A stretch of 53,970 nt of DNA. Source: a virus. Within the stretch, counting starts at the first letter, position 1. Each line of letters starts with the position of its first letter. Shown here piece by piece: positions 1-6,429 of the stretch. The notes under the pieces were generated by a model. It had not been told where the DNA came from and made no database searches. It saw only the letters and a list, made by a program, of their open reading frames with translations. The translations under genes were made by a program, and so were the position numbers. The DNA is taken from the IMG/VR virus record IMGVR_UViG_3300025872_000072, positions 1 to 53,970 of that record; one strand, 5' to 3'.

Positions 1-207
1 ACGTCATGTGGATCGCTTGAGATTGCACTTCATGCGTTGAAGGCTGAGAAGGACTTCATAGCGCTCACCGAGGTTCTCTTCAAGAACCTTGAAGCTGCGA
101 GTTGCCTGAGTCTTGGACTCAATGACTTCCTTGCAGCAACGGCAAACCAGCACGAGACATTTGTCTACAAGCTGCAGCAGAGGGTCAAGGCGGACATCGG
201 GGCATAG
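1..207 (+). CDS. Possible 3' end of a plus-strand gene, unknown product
   Basis: The plus frame is open from the left edge to a TAG at 205-207 and reads as a helical, uncharged-to-acidic protein tail ending KADIGA. Lysines are all AAG and phenylalanines mostly TTC, as in the other genes here. The antisense frame is also open (about 68 residues with a Cys-rich stretch near its middle), but its only upstream start would be a TTG inside a terminator with no ribosome binding site. I prefer the plus reading, which would make this the only plus-strand gene in the window. The choice is uncertain. Confidence 0.4.
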   Translation, partial: TSCGSLEIALHALKAEKDFIALTEVLFKNLEAASCLSLGLNDFLAATANQHETFVYKLQQRVKADIGA

Positions 208-212
208 CAAAA

Positions 213-236
213 CGGGCCACCTAAATGGGTGGCCCG
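213..236 (-). terminator. Intrinsic terminator after the 255-857 gene
   Basis: An 8-bp GC-rich stem (GGGCCACC pairing with GGTGGCCC) with a short loop is followed on the minus strand by GTTTTG. It lies 20 bases past the stop of the minus gene at 255. It may also stop convergent plus transcription, although no T-run follows on that strand. Confidence 0.75.
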
Positions 237-254
237 GTCAGAAGGAGTAAAGAA

Positions 255-857
255 TCACTTCTTCTTTGCTGCGCCAGCGCCCCTCTTGGCGGCTGTTGCA
301 GCCCCACCCTTCTTACCAAGAGCACCACCTGCAGCTGACGCTGTTGGTCCTTGACCAAGAACTGCAAGGCATGCGTCCGAGGCTATTGTTGCAATCAAAG
401 ACTTAGCCTCATCCTCACTCATGCCTGCCTTGGAAAGGTTAGCAACCCCTGTTGCAATCTCCTTCTTTAGAGCCGAGGAAAGTGAAGCCTGGAATGACTT
501 TTGTGCAGCAAGGGCAGCCTTCTTCACAGCGGCATCCTTGATTGAAGCGATTCCCCTGGTCACGTTCTTCTTGGTATCGGCGGCGGCCTTGGTTATCTTA
601 CCGACAAGGTCGATGGCGGGCTTGAAGGCCTTACCTGCCTCTGTGCCCACCTTGCTGGCTGCTGCGCTTCCGCCTGCAGTGAGGGCAGCAAAGCCTGCCT
701 TGATTGTGTCAAAGAGCCCCTCTTCAAGGACTTCACCTGCTACCCTGTTGGCACGAGCCTCAGTCATCACAAGGCGTGTTTCCTCACCGTCCTGTGAGCG
801 ATTGAACTCCTCCCTGACCATCTGGCGAAGCTTCGCCTCTGTAAGCTTAGTTGTCAT
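255..857 (-). CDS. Leader-tagged Ala/Lys-rich protein, probably packaged or virion-associated
   Basis: This encodes 200 residues. The ATG at 857 has GGAGA eight bases upstream. The N-terminus (TTKLTEAKLRQMVREEF) matches the basic helix shared with the next two upstream genes. The middle is rich in Ala, Lys and small residues, and the C-terminus ends in an Ala/Lys run (KRGAGAAKKK) like histone-H1-type DNA-binding tails. There is no recognised enzymatic domain. It has its own terminator on each side, so it looks like a separately transcribed gene. Binding to packaged DNA is an inference from composition only. Confidence 0.8.
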   Translation of the reverse strand: MTTKLTEAKLRQMVREEFNRSQDGEETRLVMTEARANRVAGEVLEEGLFDTIKAGFAALTAGGSAAASKVGTEAGKAFKPAIDLVGKITKAAADTKKNVTRGIASIKDAAVKKAALAAQKSFQASLSSALKKEIATGVANLSKAGMSEDEAKSLIATIASDACLAVLGQGPTASAAGGALGKKGGAATAAKRGAGAAKKK

Positions 858-910
858 CTGACATTCTCCAATGAGACAATGATAACTATCCATGAAAGAT
901 GATTAAATTA

Positions 911-937
911 CAAACGCCCAACACAATCAGGCGTTTG
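911..937 (-). terminator. Intrinsic terminator after the 986-1450 gene
   Basis: CAAACGCC pairs with GGCGTTTG across an 11-base loop. On the minus strand it is followed by the T-rich TAATTTAATC. It lies 48 bases beyond the stop codon at 986. Confidence 0.75.
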
Positions 938-985
938 CAAGGAAGGTTGATTAGATCAGGTGTCCAGATGCTTGCTTGAGACCTT

Positions 986-1450
986 TCAAGTCTCAGTCCA
1001 CGGGATGGCACCAGGCTTGAGCGGGATGTTGTACCCTGAACCCTGGAGATCTTCGGGACTTGCTGCCTTGTAATCCTGACTGAGCATCCTCCAGACAGCA
1101 GCCTTGATACTTGTGTCCATGGGGTCGGTGTAGCCGGCCTTTCTTGCGAAATCATTGAACTGCCTGAGAGCAGCCTGCTGATGCTTTGGGTCAGCAGCAA
1201 GAGCAATGAACATGACAGCATACGATCTGCCCATCTTTGAAGCCGGATGCTTTGTCTTGCTGAGCTTATCGAACAGACGATCCTCTGCACGTGCCATTGC
1301 TGCTGCTGACTGGTACTTCACACCCTTTACACGTGGCTCAGCGATCGAACCTTCGGGATCTGCGAATCCACGGCGGCCCATCTCACTGAGTGCCCTTATC
1401 TCTTGACGGACGATCTGACGAAGGCGGGACTCTGTAAGACGAATGGGCAT
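986..1450 (-). CDS. Leader-tagged protein of unknown function
   Basis: This encodes 154 residues, starting at the ATG at 1450 with AGGAG upstream. The first 17 residues (MPIRLTESRLRQIVRQE) are nearly identical to those of the 1487-2116 product, while the rest of the two proteins is unrelated. The body is basic and helical (for example a segment around residues 50-110 rich in Ala, Arg and Lys) with no known domain. The shared leader on an unrelated body suggests a sorting or cleavable tag rather than a functional domain. Confidence 0.85.
   Translation of the reverse strand: MPIRLTESRLRQIVRQEIRALSEMGRRGFADPEGSIAEPRVKGVKYQSAAAMARAEDRLFDKLSKTKHPASKMGRSYAVMFIALAADPKHQQAALRQFNDFARKAGYTDPMDTSIKAAVWRMLSQDYKAASPEDLQGSGYNIPLKPGAIPWTET
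1406..1444 (-). repeat. Copy 1 of a 39-base leader-coding repeat
   Basis: This encodes the LTESRLRQIVR leader of the 986-1450 gene. It matches 2072-2110 at 38 of 39 bases, whereas the sequence on either side diverges at once. Confidence 0.8.
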
Positions 1451-1486
1451 GCTCTGCTCTCCTGTTTTAGTGATGAAGCGATTAAG

Positions 1487-2116
1487 CTATCTACCCACAA
1501 GGATTCTTATTATCTCTCTAGCAAGATGGTTACTCGGTGCGGAACCGTGTTGCCTTGCAAGCTTGATGTAGTCTGGATGCTTCATGATCTGAATAAAGAG
1601 TCTATCTGCCTTACCTGTCTTTCTTGCATAATCGATAGACCTCTTCGGAATCAAAGAGGTATAGATTGGTGCCATCTTCTGGGCTGCAGCGAGAGTATCA
1701 GCTCCTCCCTTGCTACCAAGTCGATCGAGAGCAGCCGCCTGTGCCCATGTCTCAGGGGTGTCCTGGAACTCTTCGACCTGGCTCAGGACGTCGATAATCT
1801 GATCGTCATCCATGGACTGGATCTGCATTGAAGCCATTGAAGCCATCTCGGCGGCGAGGGGGTCGTCCTCTGCTCCACCGAGGATTTGGAGGAGGATGTG
1901 CATTGCTCCCTCGGCGTCTCCCATCCCGATGTATGACCTGATGTCACGAAGATCAGAAGCGTGCGGATTCACAAGCGCGATGATCTCTTGAATCGTCTGC
2001 GGGAGGTTGAGGTTGCTGCTTTCCCTCAAACGACGGGAGCGTGGACGACGAGTGAGTTTTGCAGCCTCCTCACGGACGATCTGACGAAGACGGGACTCTG
2101 TAAGACGAATTGCCAT
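1487..2116 (-). CDS. Leader-tagged protein of unknown function
   Basis: This encodes 209 residues from the ATG at 2116, with TAGGAG upstream. It begins MAIRLTESRLRQIVREE, followed by an Arg-rich linker (residues 21-33). The body is acidic and helical around residues 60-125 (many Asp and Glu) and basic towards the C-terminus. I recognise no domain. It follows a strong terminator at 2160-2201, so it probably starts its own transcript. The gap to the next gene holds only a ribosome binding site, so the two are likely co-transcribed. Confidence 0.85.
   Translation of the reverse strand: MAIRLTESRLRQIVREEAAKLTRRPRSRRLRESSNLNLPQTIQEIIALVNPHASDLRDIRSYIGMGDAEGAMHILLQILGGAEDDPLAAEMASMASMQIQSMDDDQIIDVLSQVEEFQDTPETWAQAAALDRLGSKGGADTLAAAQKMAPIYTSLIPKRSIDYARKTGKADRLFIQIMKHPDYIKLARQHGSAPSNHLAREIIRILVGR
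2072..2110 (-). repeat. Copy 2 of the 39-base leader-coding repeat
   Basis: This is the partner of 1406-1444, with a single mismatch. It encodes the same leader at the start of the 1487-2116 gene. Confidence 0.8.
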
Positions 2117-2159
2117 TTGATGATTCTCCTAAACGGACAATCATTATCTATTCACCTGT

Positions 2160-2201
2160 GAGTTAAAACAACACGGGCCCGGCTTTTTTGCCAGGCCCGT
2201 G
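2160..2201 (-). terminator. Strong intrinsic terminator after the 2222-2413 gene
   Basis: CACGGGCC pairs with GGCCCGTG, with an inner GGC/GCC pairing and an A6 loop (minus strand). TTGTTTT follows. It lies 20 bases past the stop at 2222. Confidence 0.8.
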
Positions 2202-2221
2202 GAGGCTAGAGCCTCAGTCGA

Positions 2222-2413
2222 TCAGGTGCGACCCTGAGCGTCCGTGTCGTCGCCGCTGATGTAGGGACGAGTGTTGGGACCACCGCGGACCTGGAAGTAC
2301 CGGCCGTTGTAGCGGACCACGGCGTAGCCGGAGCGCTGGACGGGAACGCGGAAGATGGTCTCGTTGGTGTTGGTAACGCGGATGCCGATGGGGGTGCGAT
2401 TGCTGACGAACAT
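2222..2413 (-). CDS. Small beta-rich protein, unknown
   Basis: This encodes 63 residues. The ATG at 2413 has AAGGAG nine bases upstream. The sequence alternates hydrophobic and polar residues with many Val, Arg and Tyr (RVTNTNETIFRVPVQ, then YAVVRYNGRYFQVR), which suggests a small beta barrel or a virion decoration protein. A good promoter lies about 60 bases upstream and a strong terminator just downstream, so it is monocistronic, as expected for an abundant product. The function is unknown. Confidence 0.75.
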   Translation of the reverse strand: MFVSNRTPIGIRVTNTNETIFRVPVQRSGYAVVRYNGRYFQVRGGPNTRPYISGDDTDAQGRT

Positions 2414-2474
2414 GTGTACTTTGCTCCTTGATTGTTGAAGAATCGGTTGGAAACCATTTCCTTCCGATGATTGA

Positions 2475-2502
2475 ATCATATTACTTGTGGCTGAGTTTAC
2501 AA
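2475..2502 (-). promoter_or_regulatory. Promoter for the 2222-2413 gene
   Basis: TTGTAA (2502-2497), 16 bases, then TATGAT (2480-2475) on the minus strand. This is a close sigma-70-type match and has the same spacing as the TTGAAC promoters elsewhere in the window. Confidence 0.6.
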
Positions 2503-2507
2503 GGCCC

Positions 2508-2726
2508 TTAGATCTTTCCGTCAATCTCATCGATGAGGGTCTCACACTCAGCCTCAGAAGACCCGAGCTTCGACTTGATCTTGACAATTCGAATGGCGGC
2601 AAACAGTGCCTTCATGTCAAGCTTCTCCTTGTACTCGTCAATAAGCGCCTTCTTGTCCTCACCGAGGAGCCGCTGCTCGTTCTCAATGGAGGTAAGCTTC
2701 TCAATGAACTCTGTTGCGATGGACAT
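2508..2726 (-). CDS. GapR-like (DUF2312) DNA-binding protein
   Basis: This encodes 72 residues from the ATG at 2726, with GGAG upstream and just after the preceding stop. A coiled-coil N-terminal part (LTSIENEQRLLGEDKKALID) is followed by KLDMKALFAAIRIVKIK, the pattern of the alphaproteobacterial nucleoid protein GapR: a helix with 'E..KK.L..D', then 'D.KA.R.I.R..K'. GapR binds overtwisted AT-rich DNA ahead of replication forks; phage copies are known. The length matches the conserved domain. The family call rests on pattern alone. Confidence 0.65.
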   Translation of the reverse strand: MSIATEFIEKLTSIENEQRLLGEDKKALIDEYKEKLDMKALFAAIRIVKIKSKLGSSEAECETLIDEIDGKI

Positions 2727-2742
2727 CCTATTCTCCGTTGCT

Positions 2743-3021
2743 CTACTTGTTCTTGCCCTTTGGCTTTTCACGAACTGTTGTTTGCTTGGTTGGTTCGACA
2801 CTCACAGGAGTCTTCAAACTTGGAACTGGCTGGTGGTCGATCCGCTCGACTGGAATTTCCGGTGGAAAGAGTGCTCTCATCTCCTCGTCATCCGGTGGAT
2901 TCACCTCAATAGAGGCAAGATGCGCAAGGAGGTCTGCGCGGCTTCCAATTTCATTGGTTGAAAGGAAACGTCCAATGTCAATGTTTCTTCGCTTCAGAAA
3001 AGCGTTCCAGCTTGTTTTCAT
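2743..3021 (-). CDS. Small protein of unknown function
   Basis: This encodes 92 residues. The ATG at 3021 overlaps the stop of the preceding gene as ATGA. The N-terminal half is helical. The C-terminus is Pro/Lys-rich and probably disordered, ending in a basic tail (KPKGKNK). No domain is recognised. Its place in a run of overlapping genes with the sigma factor suggests an early regulatory role, but only by context. Confidence 0.7.
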   Translation of the reverse strand: MKTSWNAFLKRRNIDIGRFLSTNEIGSRADLLAHLASIEVNPPDDEEMRALFPPEIPVERIDHQPVPSLKTPVSVEPTKQTTVREKPKGKNK

Positions 3022-3275
3022 GCCTCACCTGTGTTCTGTATTCGTGTTGCCTCGGCAACCAGGTAATCGATGAGGAGACCGACCACCTTGTCATCGTACT
3101 CTTCGGAGAGCTTCTTCCTTGCCTGCTTTGGGGCATTTGACGGATCAACACCACCAAGAAGAAGTTCCTTGAAGATGGTGACGGCACGATCAAAGGCCTC
3201 ATCCACCATCTCTTCTTCCCACTCCATCTCTTCAAGGAGCTGCATCCTAATGTGAAGTGGATGGAATGAAGCCAT
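3018..3275 (-). CDS. Small acidic helical protein, unknown
   Basis: This encodes 85 residues from the ATG at 3275, one base after the stop of the upstream gene (TAG-G-ATG), which indicates translational coupling. It has an acidic patch (EEMEWEEEMVDEAFD), then two predicted helices with a Pro/Gly break. The upstream extension of the open frame is Ser/Arg-rich shadow sequence and was discarded. No family is recognised. Confidence 0.75.
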   Translation of the reverse strand: MASFHPLHIRMQLLEEMEWEEEMVDEAFDRAVTIFKELLLGGVDPSNAPKQARKKLSEEYDDKVVGLLIDYLVAEATRIQNTGEA

Positions 3276-3276
3276 C

Positions 3277-3555
3277 CTACTTGACCTCGAGAAGCTCACG
3301 AATGGCAGACTGGAACCGAGGGTCCGCAGCCATGCGGAAGATTTCGGCCTCGGTCGGCTCCGTGCCACCATTGTGAAGCTTGCAGAAGGGACCGGCAATC
3401 TTTGCCAGACCACGAAGAAGGACGTTACGGGCGGTGGCGTGGTTCATCTTGTCGCCATCGTCCGTCATCCGTTCGGCAATCTCGCGGAAGCCCATGCCTC
3501 CCTGGGTGACGGTGGCGTAGCCGTGGGAAGACTTGTGACCCTTGGGCATAGACAT
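3277..3555 (-). CDS. Helix-turn-helix protein resembling sigma-70 region 4.2
   Basis: This encodes 92 residues. The ATG at 3555 overlaps the sigma-factor stop as TGATG and has GGGAGG upstream. Residues 20-53 (FREIAERM ... NHATARNVLLRGLAKIA) follow the region 4.2 plan: first helix of the HTH, turn, recognition helix with an Arg, then 'L..L..I', as in the end of RpoD. The preceding sigma gene stops just after region 4.1. Together they may form a split sigma factor. Alternatively it is an independent small regulator. Confidence 0.65.
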   Translation of the reverse strand: MSMPKGHKSSHGYATVTQGGMGFREIAERMTDDGDKMNHATARNVLLRGLAKIAGPFCKLHNGGTEPTEAEIFRMAADPRFQSAIRELLEVK

Positions 3556-4328
3556 CAGACACCTCCCTGACGGGCATTGAGGACTTCGATCTCGTCCTGT
3601 GTGATTGGGAAATTCTCATCATCCGTCGGTTCCTCACCGAGGCCGAAGCGAAGGCGGATAATCTTCTCCTCACGAGGACTAAGGGAAGCCAGGGCAGAAC
3701 GGAGGATGACCATCATCTTGTCACGATCAATGGCCTCGCCTGGGTCCTGGGCGTTCATATCCTGGATGGACTCGCCAAGGGAGGGGGAGTCCGGGTCACC
3801 GGGAATACGGCCGGCATCCAGGGAGAGGGTGCCGCGGTAGGTGTTCATGAGTGTCTGGTACATGTTCAGGGAGCAACCCATGAACTCCGCCACCTCCTTG
3901 TCAGAAGGAGCGAAACCAAACTCCTCGGTGTACTCTCGAATCATCATCTTGGCTCGATAGTAGAAGATGTTGGCCGAGGCAGGCATCTTGATGTTCGAGC
4001 CGCTGTCAGAAACAAGGCGGCGGACCGACTGGCGAATCCACCAGGTGGCGTACGTGGAGAACTTGACTCCACGGCGCCAATCGAACCGGTCCACCGCCTT
4101 GATGAGTCCGATGTTGGACTCCTGCACCAGGTCCTCGAAGGCGCAGCCCTTGTTCATGTAGCGCTTGGCGATCGAGATGGCCAGCCGAAGGTTCGACTGA
4201 ATCATCCGGTCCCGAGCACGCTTGTCACCTGCCTCCATTGCCTTGGCCAGCATCTGCTCATCCTCACGGGTGAGAAGGTTGTGCCGTCCGACGTTCTTGA
4301 AGTACATGTTGAGGGTGTCGTACGCCAT
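3555..4328 (-). CDS. RpoD-family sigma factor lacking region 4.2
   Basis: This encodes 257 residues from the ATG at 4328, with AGGA upstream. Region 1.2 is at the N-terminus. Region 2 is complete (IQSNLRLAISIAKRY, then FEDLVQESNIGLIKAVDRFD and FSTYATWWIRQSVRR around residues 43-106). Region 3 follows, then region 4.1 (LASLSPREEKIIRLRFGLGEE) near residue 220. The chain ends about 20 residues later without the HTH. It should direct host RNA polymerase to phage promoters, with the next gene possibly supplying -35 recognition. The core is strongly conserved. Confidence 0.88.
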   Translation of the reverse strand: MAYDTLNMYFKNVGRHNLLTREDEQMLAKAMEAGDKRARDRMIQSNLRLAISIAKRYMNKGCAFEDLVQESNIGLIKAVDRFDWRRGVKFSTYATWWIRQSVRRLVSDSGSNIKMPASANIFYYRAKMMIREYTEEFGFAPSDKEVAEFMGCSLNMYQTLMNTYRGTLSLDAGRIPGDPDSPSLGESIQDMNAQDPGEAIDRDKMMVILRSALASLSPREEKIIRLRFGLGEEPTDDENFPITQDEIEVLNARQGGV

Positions 4329-4363
4329 GTTTTCCTGGTGGGTTAGAGGAATCCGGATTTTGT

Positions 4364-4382
4364 AGGAGGATTGTTTCCTCCT
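4364..4382 (-). promoter_or_regulatory. Hairpin in the sigma-factor leader
   Basis: On the minus strand AGGAGGA pairs with TCCTCCT around the loop AACAA, about 36 bases upstream of the sigma start codon. It contains a decoy ribosome-binding sequence. It could be an RNA processing or attenuation element; no T-run follows. Confidence 0.45.
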
Positions 4383-4388
4383 TACATT

Positions 4389-4417
4389 AGTATATTAATC
4401 ACCCTGATCAGGATGAA
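4389..4417 (-). promoter_or_regulatory. Candidate promoter for the sigma-factor gene
   Basis: TTCATC (4417-4412), 17 bases, then TATACT (4394-4389) on the minus strand. The -35 lies within the end of the 4395-4631 coding region. It is embedded in a 30-base element repeated at 7241-7272, upstream of the first FEN nuclease. Confidence 0.45.
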
Positions 4418-4631
4418 CACCCTTTTTTGCAACCCAGGCCAAATGATTTGCACGAACGATCTTGCGGTGCTCAACCTCTCGAGCGAAGTAGCAGGCCTCG
4501 ACCTCGAGCTCTGGGTGGTTCTTTCCCTTACGACGTTCACGTTCGATGTAGGAGACGAGCGACTGGTGTCGACCCTCGAGCTCCTCGTTAGGCATCAATG
4601 CGATGTCATCATTGGTCAGCTTACGGCTCAT
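4395..4631 (-). CDS. Small charged helical protein, unknown
   Basis: This encodes 78 residues. The ATG at 4631 overlaps the GroEL stop (ATGA), which implies coupling. It is rich in Glu, Arg and His with a helical pattern (residues 15-60) and has no recognised family. It does not resemble GroES: no mobile loop with GGI-hydrophobic and no beta-barrel pattern. It is therefore not an obvious co-chaperonin despite its position. Confidence 0.75.
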   Translation of the reverse strand: MSRKLTNDDIALMPNEELEGRHQSLVSYIERERRKGKNHPELEVEACYFAREVEHRKIVRANHLAWVAKKGVHPDQGD

Positions 4632-6232
4632 TCCTTTGTCTCCATGGTGGGGTCCTCAACAATGCTTGCCCCTACCGAAAGTAACAGTAATCCTGCAGAT
4701 ACTGCATGTTCAAGAGAAGAGACGATCACCTTCACCGGATCAATGATTCCCTCCTCGTAGAGGTCACACCACTCGAGGTTTGAAGCATTGTAGCCGAATC
4801 CAGGATCCTCCCGGACAATTCGATCCACGATAGAGTCAGGGGAAACCCCGGCGTTCTCGAGGATCTGTCGAACAGGTGCTAGACACGCCTTGCGAACGAT
4901 ATCTACACCTGAGCGATACGAGTCATTCTTATTGCGTCCAAGGCGACGCAGGGCCTTTGTTGCCTGGACGAGTGATGTGCCACCGCCAGGAAGGATGCCG
5001 CTTTCGATGGCGGCCTTTGTTGCATGAAGGGCATCGTCCACACGATCCCTGCGTTCACGAACCTCAAGTTCAGTGGCGCCACCAACTCGAATAACGGCCA
5101 CAGCGCCTGAGAGCCTTGCAATCCTGCGCTTGGTCACTTGGATGCGATGTTCGTCAAGGGTCGGATCTTCAAGAGATTCACGAAGGTTTGCAATCCTTGA
5201 CTCAACTCGCTTCTTGTCACCAGTAGGCTGGACAATGATCGTGTTTAGCCTATTGACCTGTACACGCTTGCATGAGCCAAGCCGTGACGTGTCAAGTTCC
5301 TGCAACTCCTTCTCACCACCCAGGAATACCTGGCAGCCCAGAAGGGTCGCAAGGTCCTCCAAGGCAGGAACACGTGAATCACCAAACTCAGGAGCCCTGA
5401 TGACGCAGACGTTGAGGATGCCCTTGGCCTTGTTCATCACGAGTCCCTGGAGTGCCTCACCCTCCACATCGTCTGCAATGATGAGCAGCGGTCTTCCAGT
5501 GCCGAGAACCTTCTCAAGAAGTGGAACGATCTCACGCATTGCTGAGATCTTCTTGTTCGTCACAAGAACGAAGGGTTCCTTGAGCTCGCACACCAACTTG
5601 TCATGATCAGTGACAAAGTAGGGACTGATGTAACCACGATCGATCTCTGCACCCTCAGTTACGGCAAGCGAAGTAGCGTATCCTTTTGCTTCTTCTACGG
5701 TGACGACACCCTCACGACCTACGAGGTTGAGCGCCTGTGTCAGGAGACGACCGATCTCACGTTCACCATTGGCAGAGATCGTGCCGACATTCTCAATCTC
5801 GGAATCAGATTCAACCTTCTTTCCCATCCGCCTGATCTCTGATAGGACGACCTCAGTAGAATCCTCAATGCCACGCCTGATGTCCAGAGGTGAGAATCCT
5901 GCCGAGATGAGCTTCAGGCCTTCTGCAAAGATCGCATGCGTCAGGACGGTTGCGGTTGTCGTACCATCACCCGCTACATCACAGGCTCGCCCCGCCGCCT
6001 CCTTTACGATCTGTGCACCAAGGTTTGCAAACCTATCCTTGAGATTGATTGCCTTCGCAACTGTGACGCCATCCTTGGTCACAAGTGGCGGACCGCCAAT
6101 CTGTTCAATCACAACGTTGTTGCCACGTGGACCAAGCGTCACCTTGACGGCATCTGTCAGTGTCTTGACACCCTGTAACAGGTGACGCCTTGCATCATTG
6201 TCAAACTCAACGAGCTTGTTAGTATCGTACAT
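4628..6232 (-). CDS. groL: GroEL-type 60-kDa chaperonin
   Basis: This encodes 534 residues, close to the usual 548. The ATP site GDGTTTATVL is at about residues 88-97 and the catalytic Asp is in RVDDALHAT. The apical groove residues are kept (RGYISPYF, LLEKV, DVEGEALQ), so binding of substrate and GroES looks intact. The Gly-Met tail is missing; the protein ends METKE. No groES lies in the window, so it may use the host's or act alone, as proposed for some jumbo-phage chaperonins. It probably folds phage virion or replication proteins. The ATG at 6232 has AGGA upstream. Confidence 0.95.
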   Translation of the reverse strand: MYDTNKLVEFDNDARRHLLQGVKTLTDAVKVTLGPRGNNVVIEQIGGPPLVTKDGVTVAKAINLKDRFANLGAQIVKEAAGRACDVAGDGTTTATVLTHAIFAEGLKLISAGFSPLDIRRGIEDSTEVVLSEIRRMGKKVESDSEIENVGTISANGEREIGRLLTQALNLVGREGVVTVEEAKGYATSLAVTEGAEIDRGYISPYFVTDHDKLVCELKEPFVLVTNKKISAMREIVPLLEKVLGTGRPLLIIADDVEGEALQGLVMNKAKGILNVCVIRAPEFGDSRVPALEDLATLLGCQVFLGGEKELQELDTSRLGSCKRVQVNRLNTIIVQPTGDKKRVESRIANLRESLEDPTLDEHRIQVTKRRIARLSGAVAVIRVGGATELEVRERRDRVDDALHATKAAIESGILPGGGTSLVQATKALRRLGRNKNDSYRSGVDIVRKACLAPVRQILENAGVSPDSIVDRIVREDPGFGYNASNLEWCDLYEEGIIDPVKVIVSSLEHAVSAGLLLLSVGASIVEDPTMETKE

Positions 6233-6233
6233 T

Positions 6234-6419
6234 TCAGTCCTTTAGGATCCGACGTCCTTCCTGAACGGCCTTGACTGGGCGGCCGATCATTCGGCGTTCA
6301 CGTGACACGACATTCTCGGCCACAAGGAGGTCGCCTACCATGATGGCCACCTCATTCTCACTGATCGTACCTTCACCTCGCATGCGAAGTTGCTCGGCAT
6401 CATGTAGCATAGTTTCCAT
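6234..6419 (-). CDS. Small protein upstream of groEL, unknown
   Basis: This encodes 61 residues from the ATG at 6419, with GGAG six bases upstream. Its stop abuts the groEL start, so the two are coupled. It is helical and charged (Glu/Arg-rich) with no recognised domain. The longer open frame running upstream to 6722 lies antisense-like across the nuclease gene in another frame and was discarded. Confidence 0.65.
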   Translation of the reverse strand: METMLHDAEQLRMRGEGTISENEVAIMVGDLLVAENVVSRERRMIGRPVKAVQEGRRILKD

Positions 6420-6429
6420 ACTCACTCCG

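Noticed and set aside
4-210. Minus-strand frame with a Cys-rich stretch
   Set aside because: Its only upstream start is a TTG inside a terminator with no ribosome binding site. The plus-strand frame is slightly better by purine-first codon bias, but the decision is marginal.
2222-2602. Long version of the 2222-2413 gene starting far upstream
   Set aside because: The upstream part is Ser/Arg-rich shadow sequence over the GapR-like gene. The ATG at 2413 has a good ribosome binding site and its own promoter.
4395-4631. GroES co-chaperonin adjacent to groEL
   Set aside because: The protein is helical and charged and lacks the mobile loop and barrel pattern of GroES.
5073-5606. Plus-strand open frame across groEL
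   Set aside because: It is antisense to highly conserved GroEL sequence, with no ribosome binding site.
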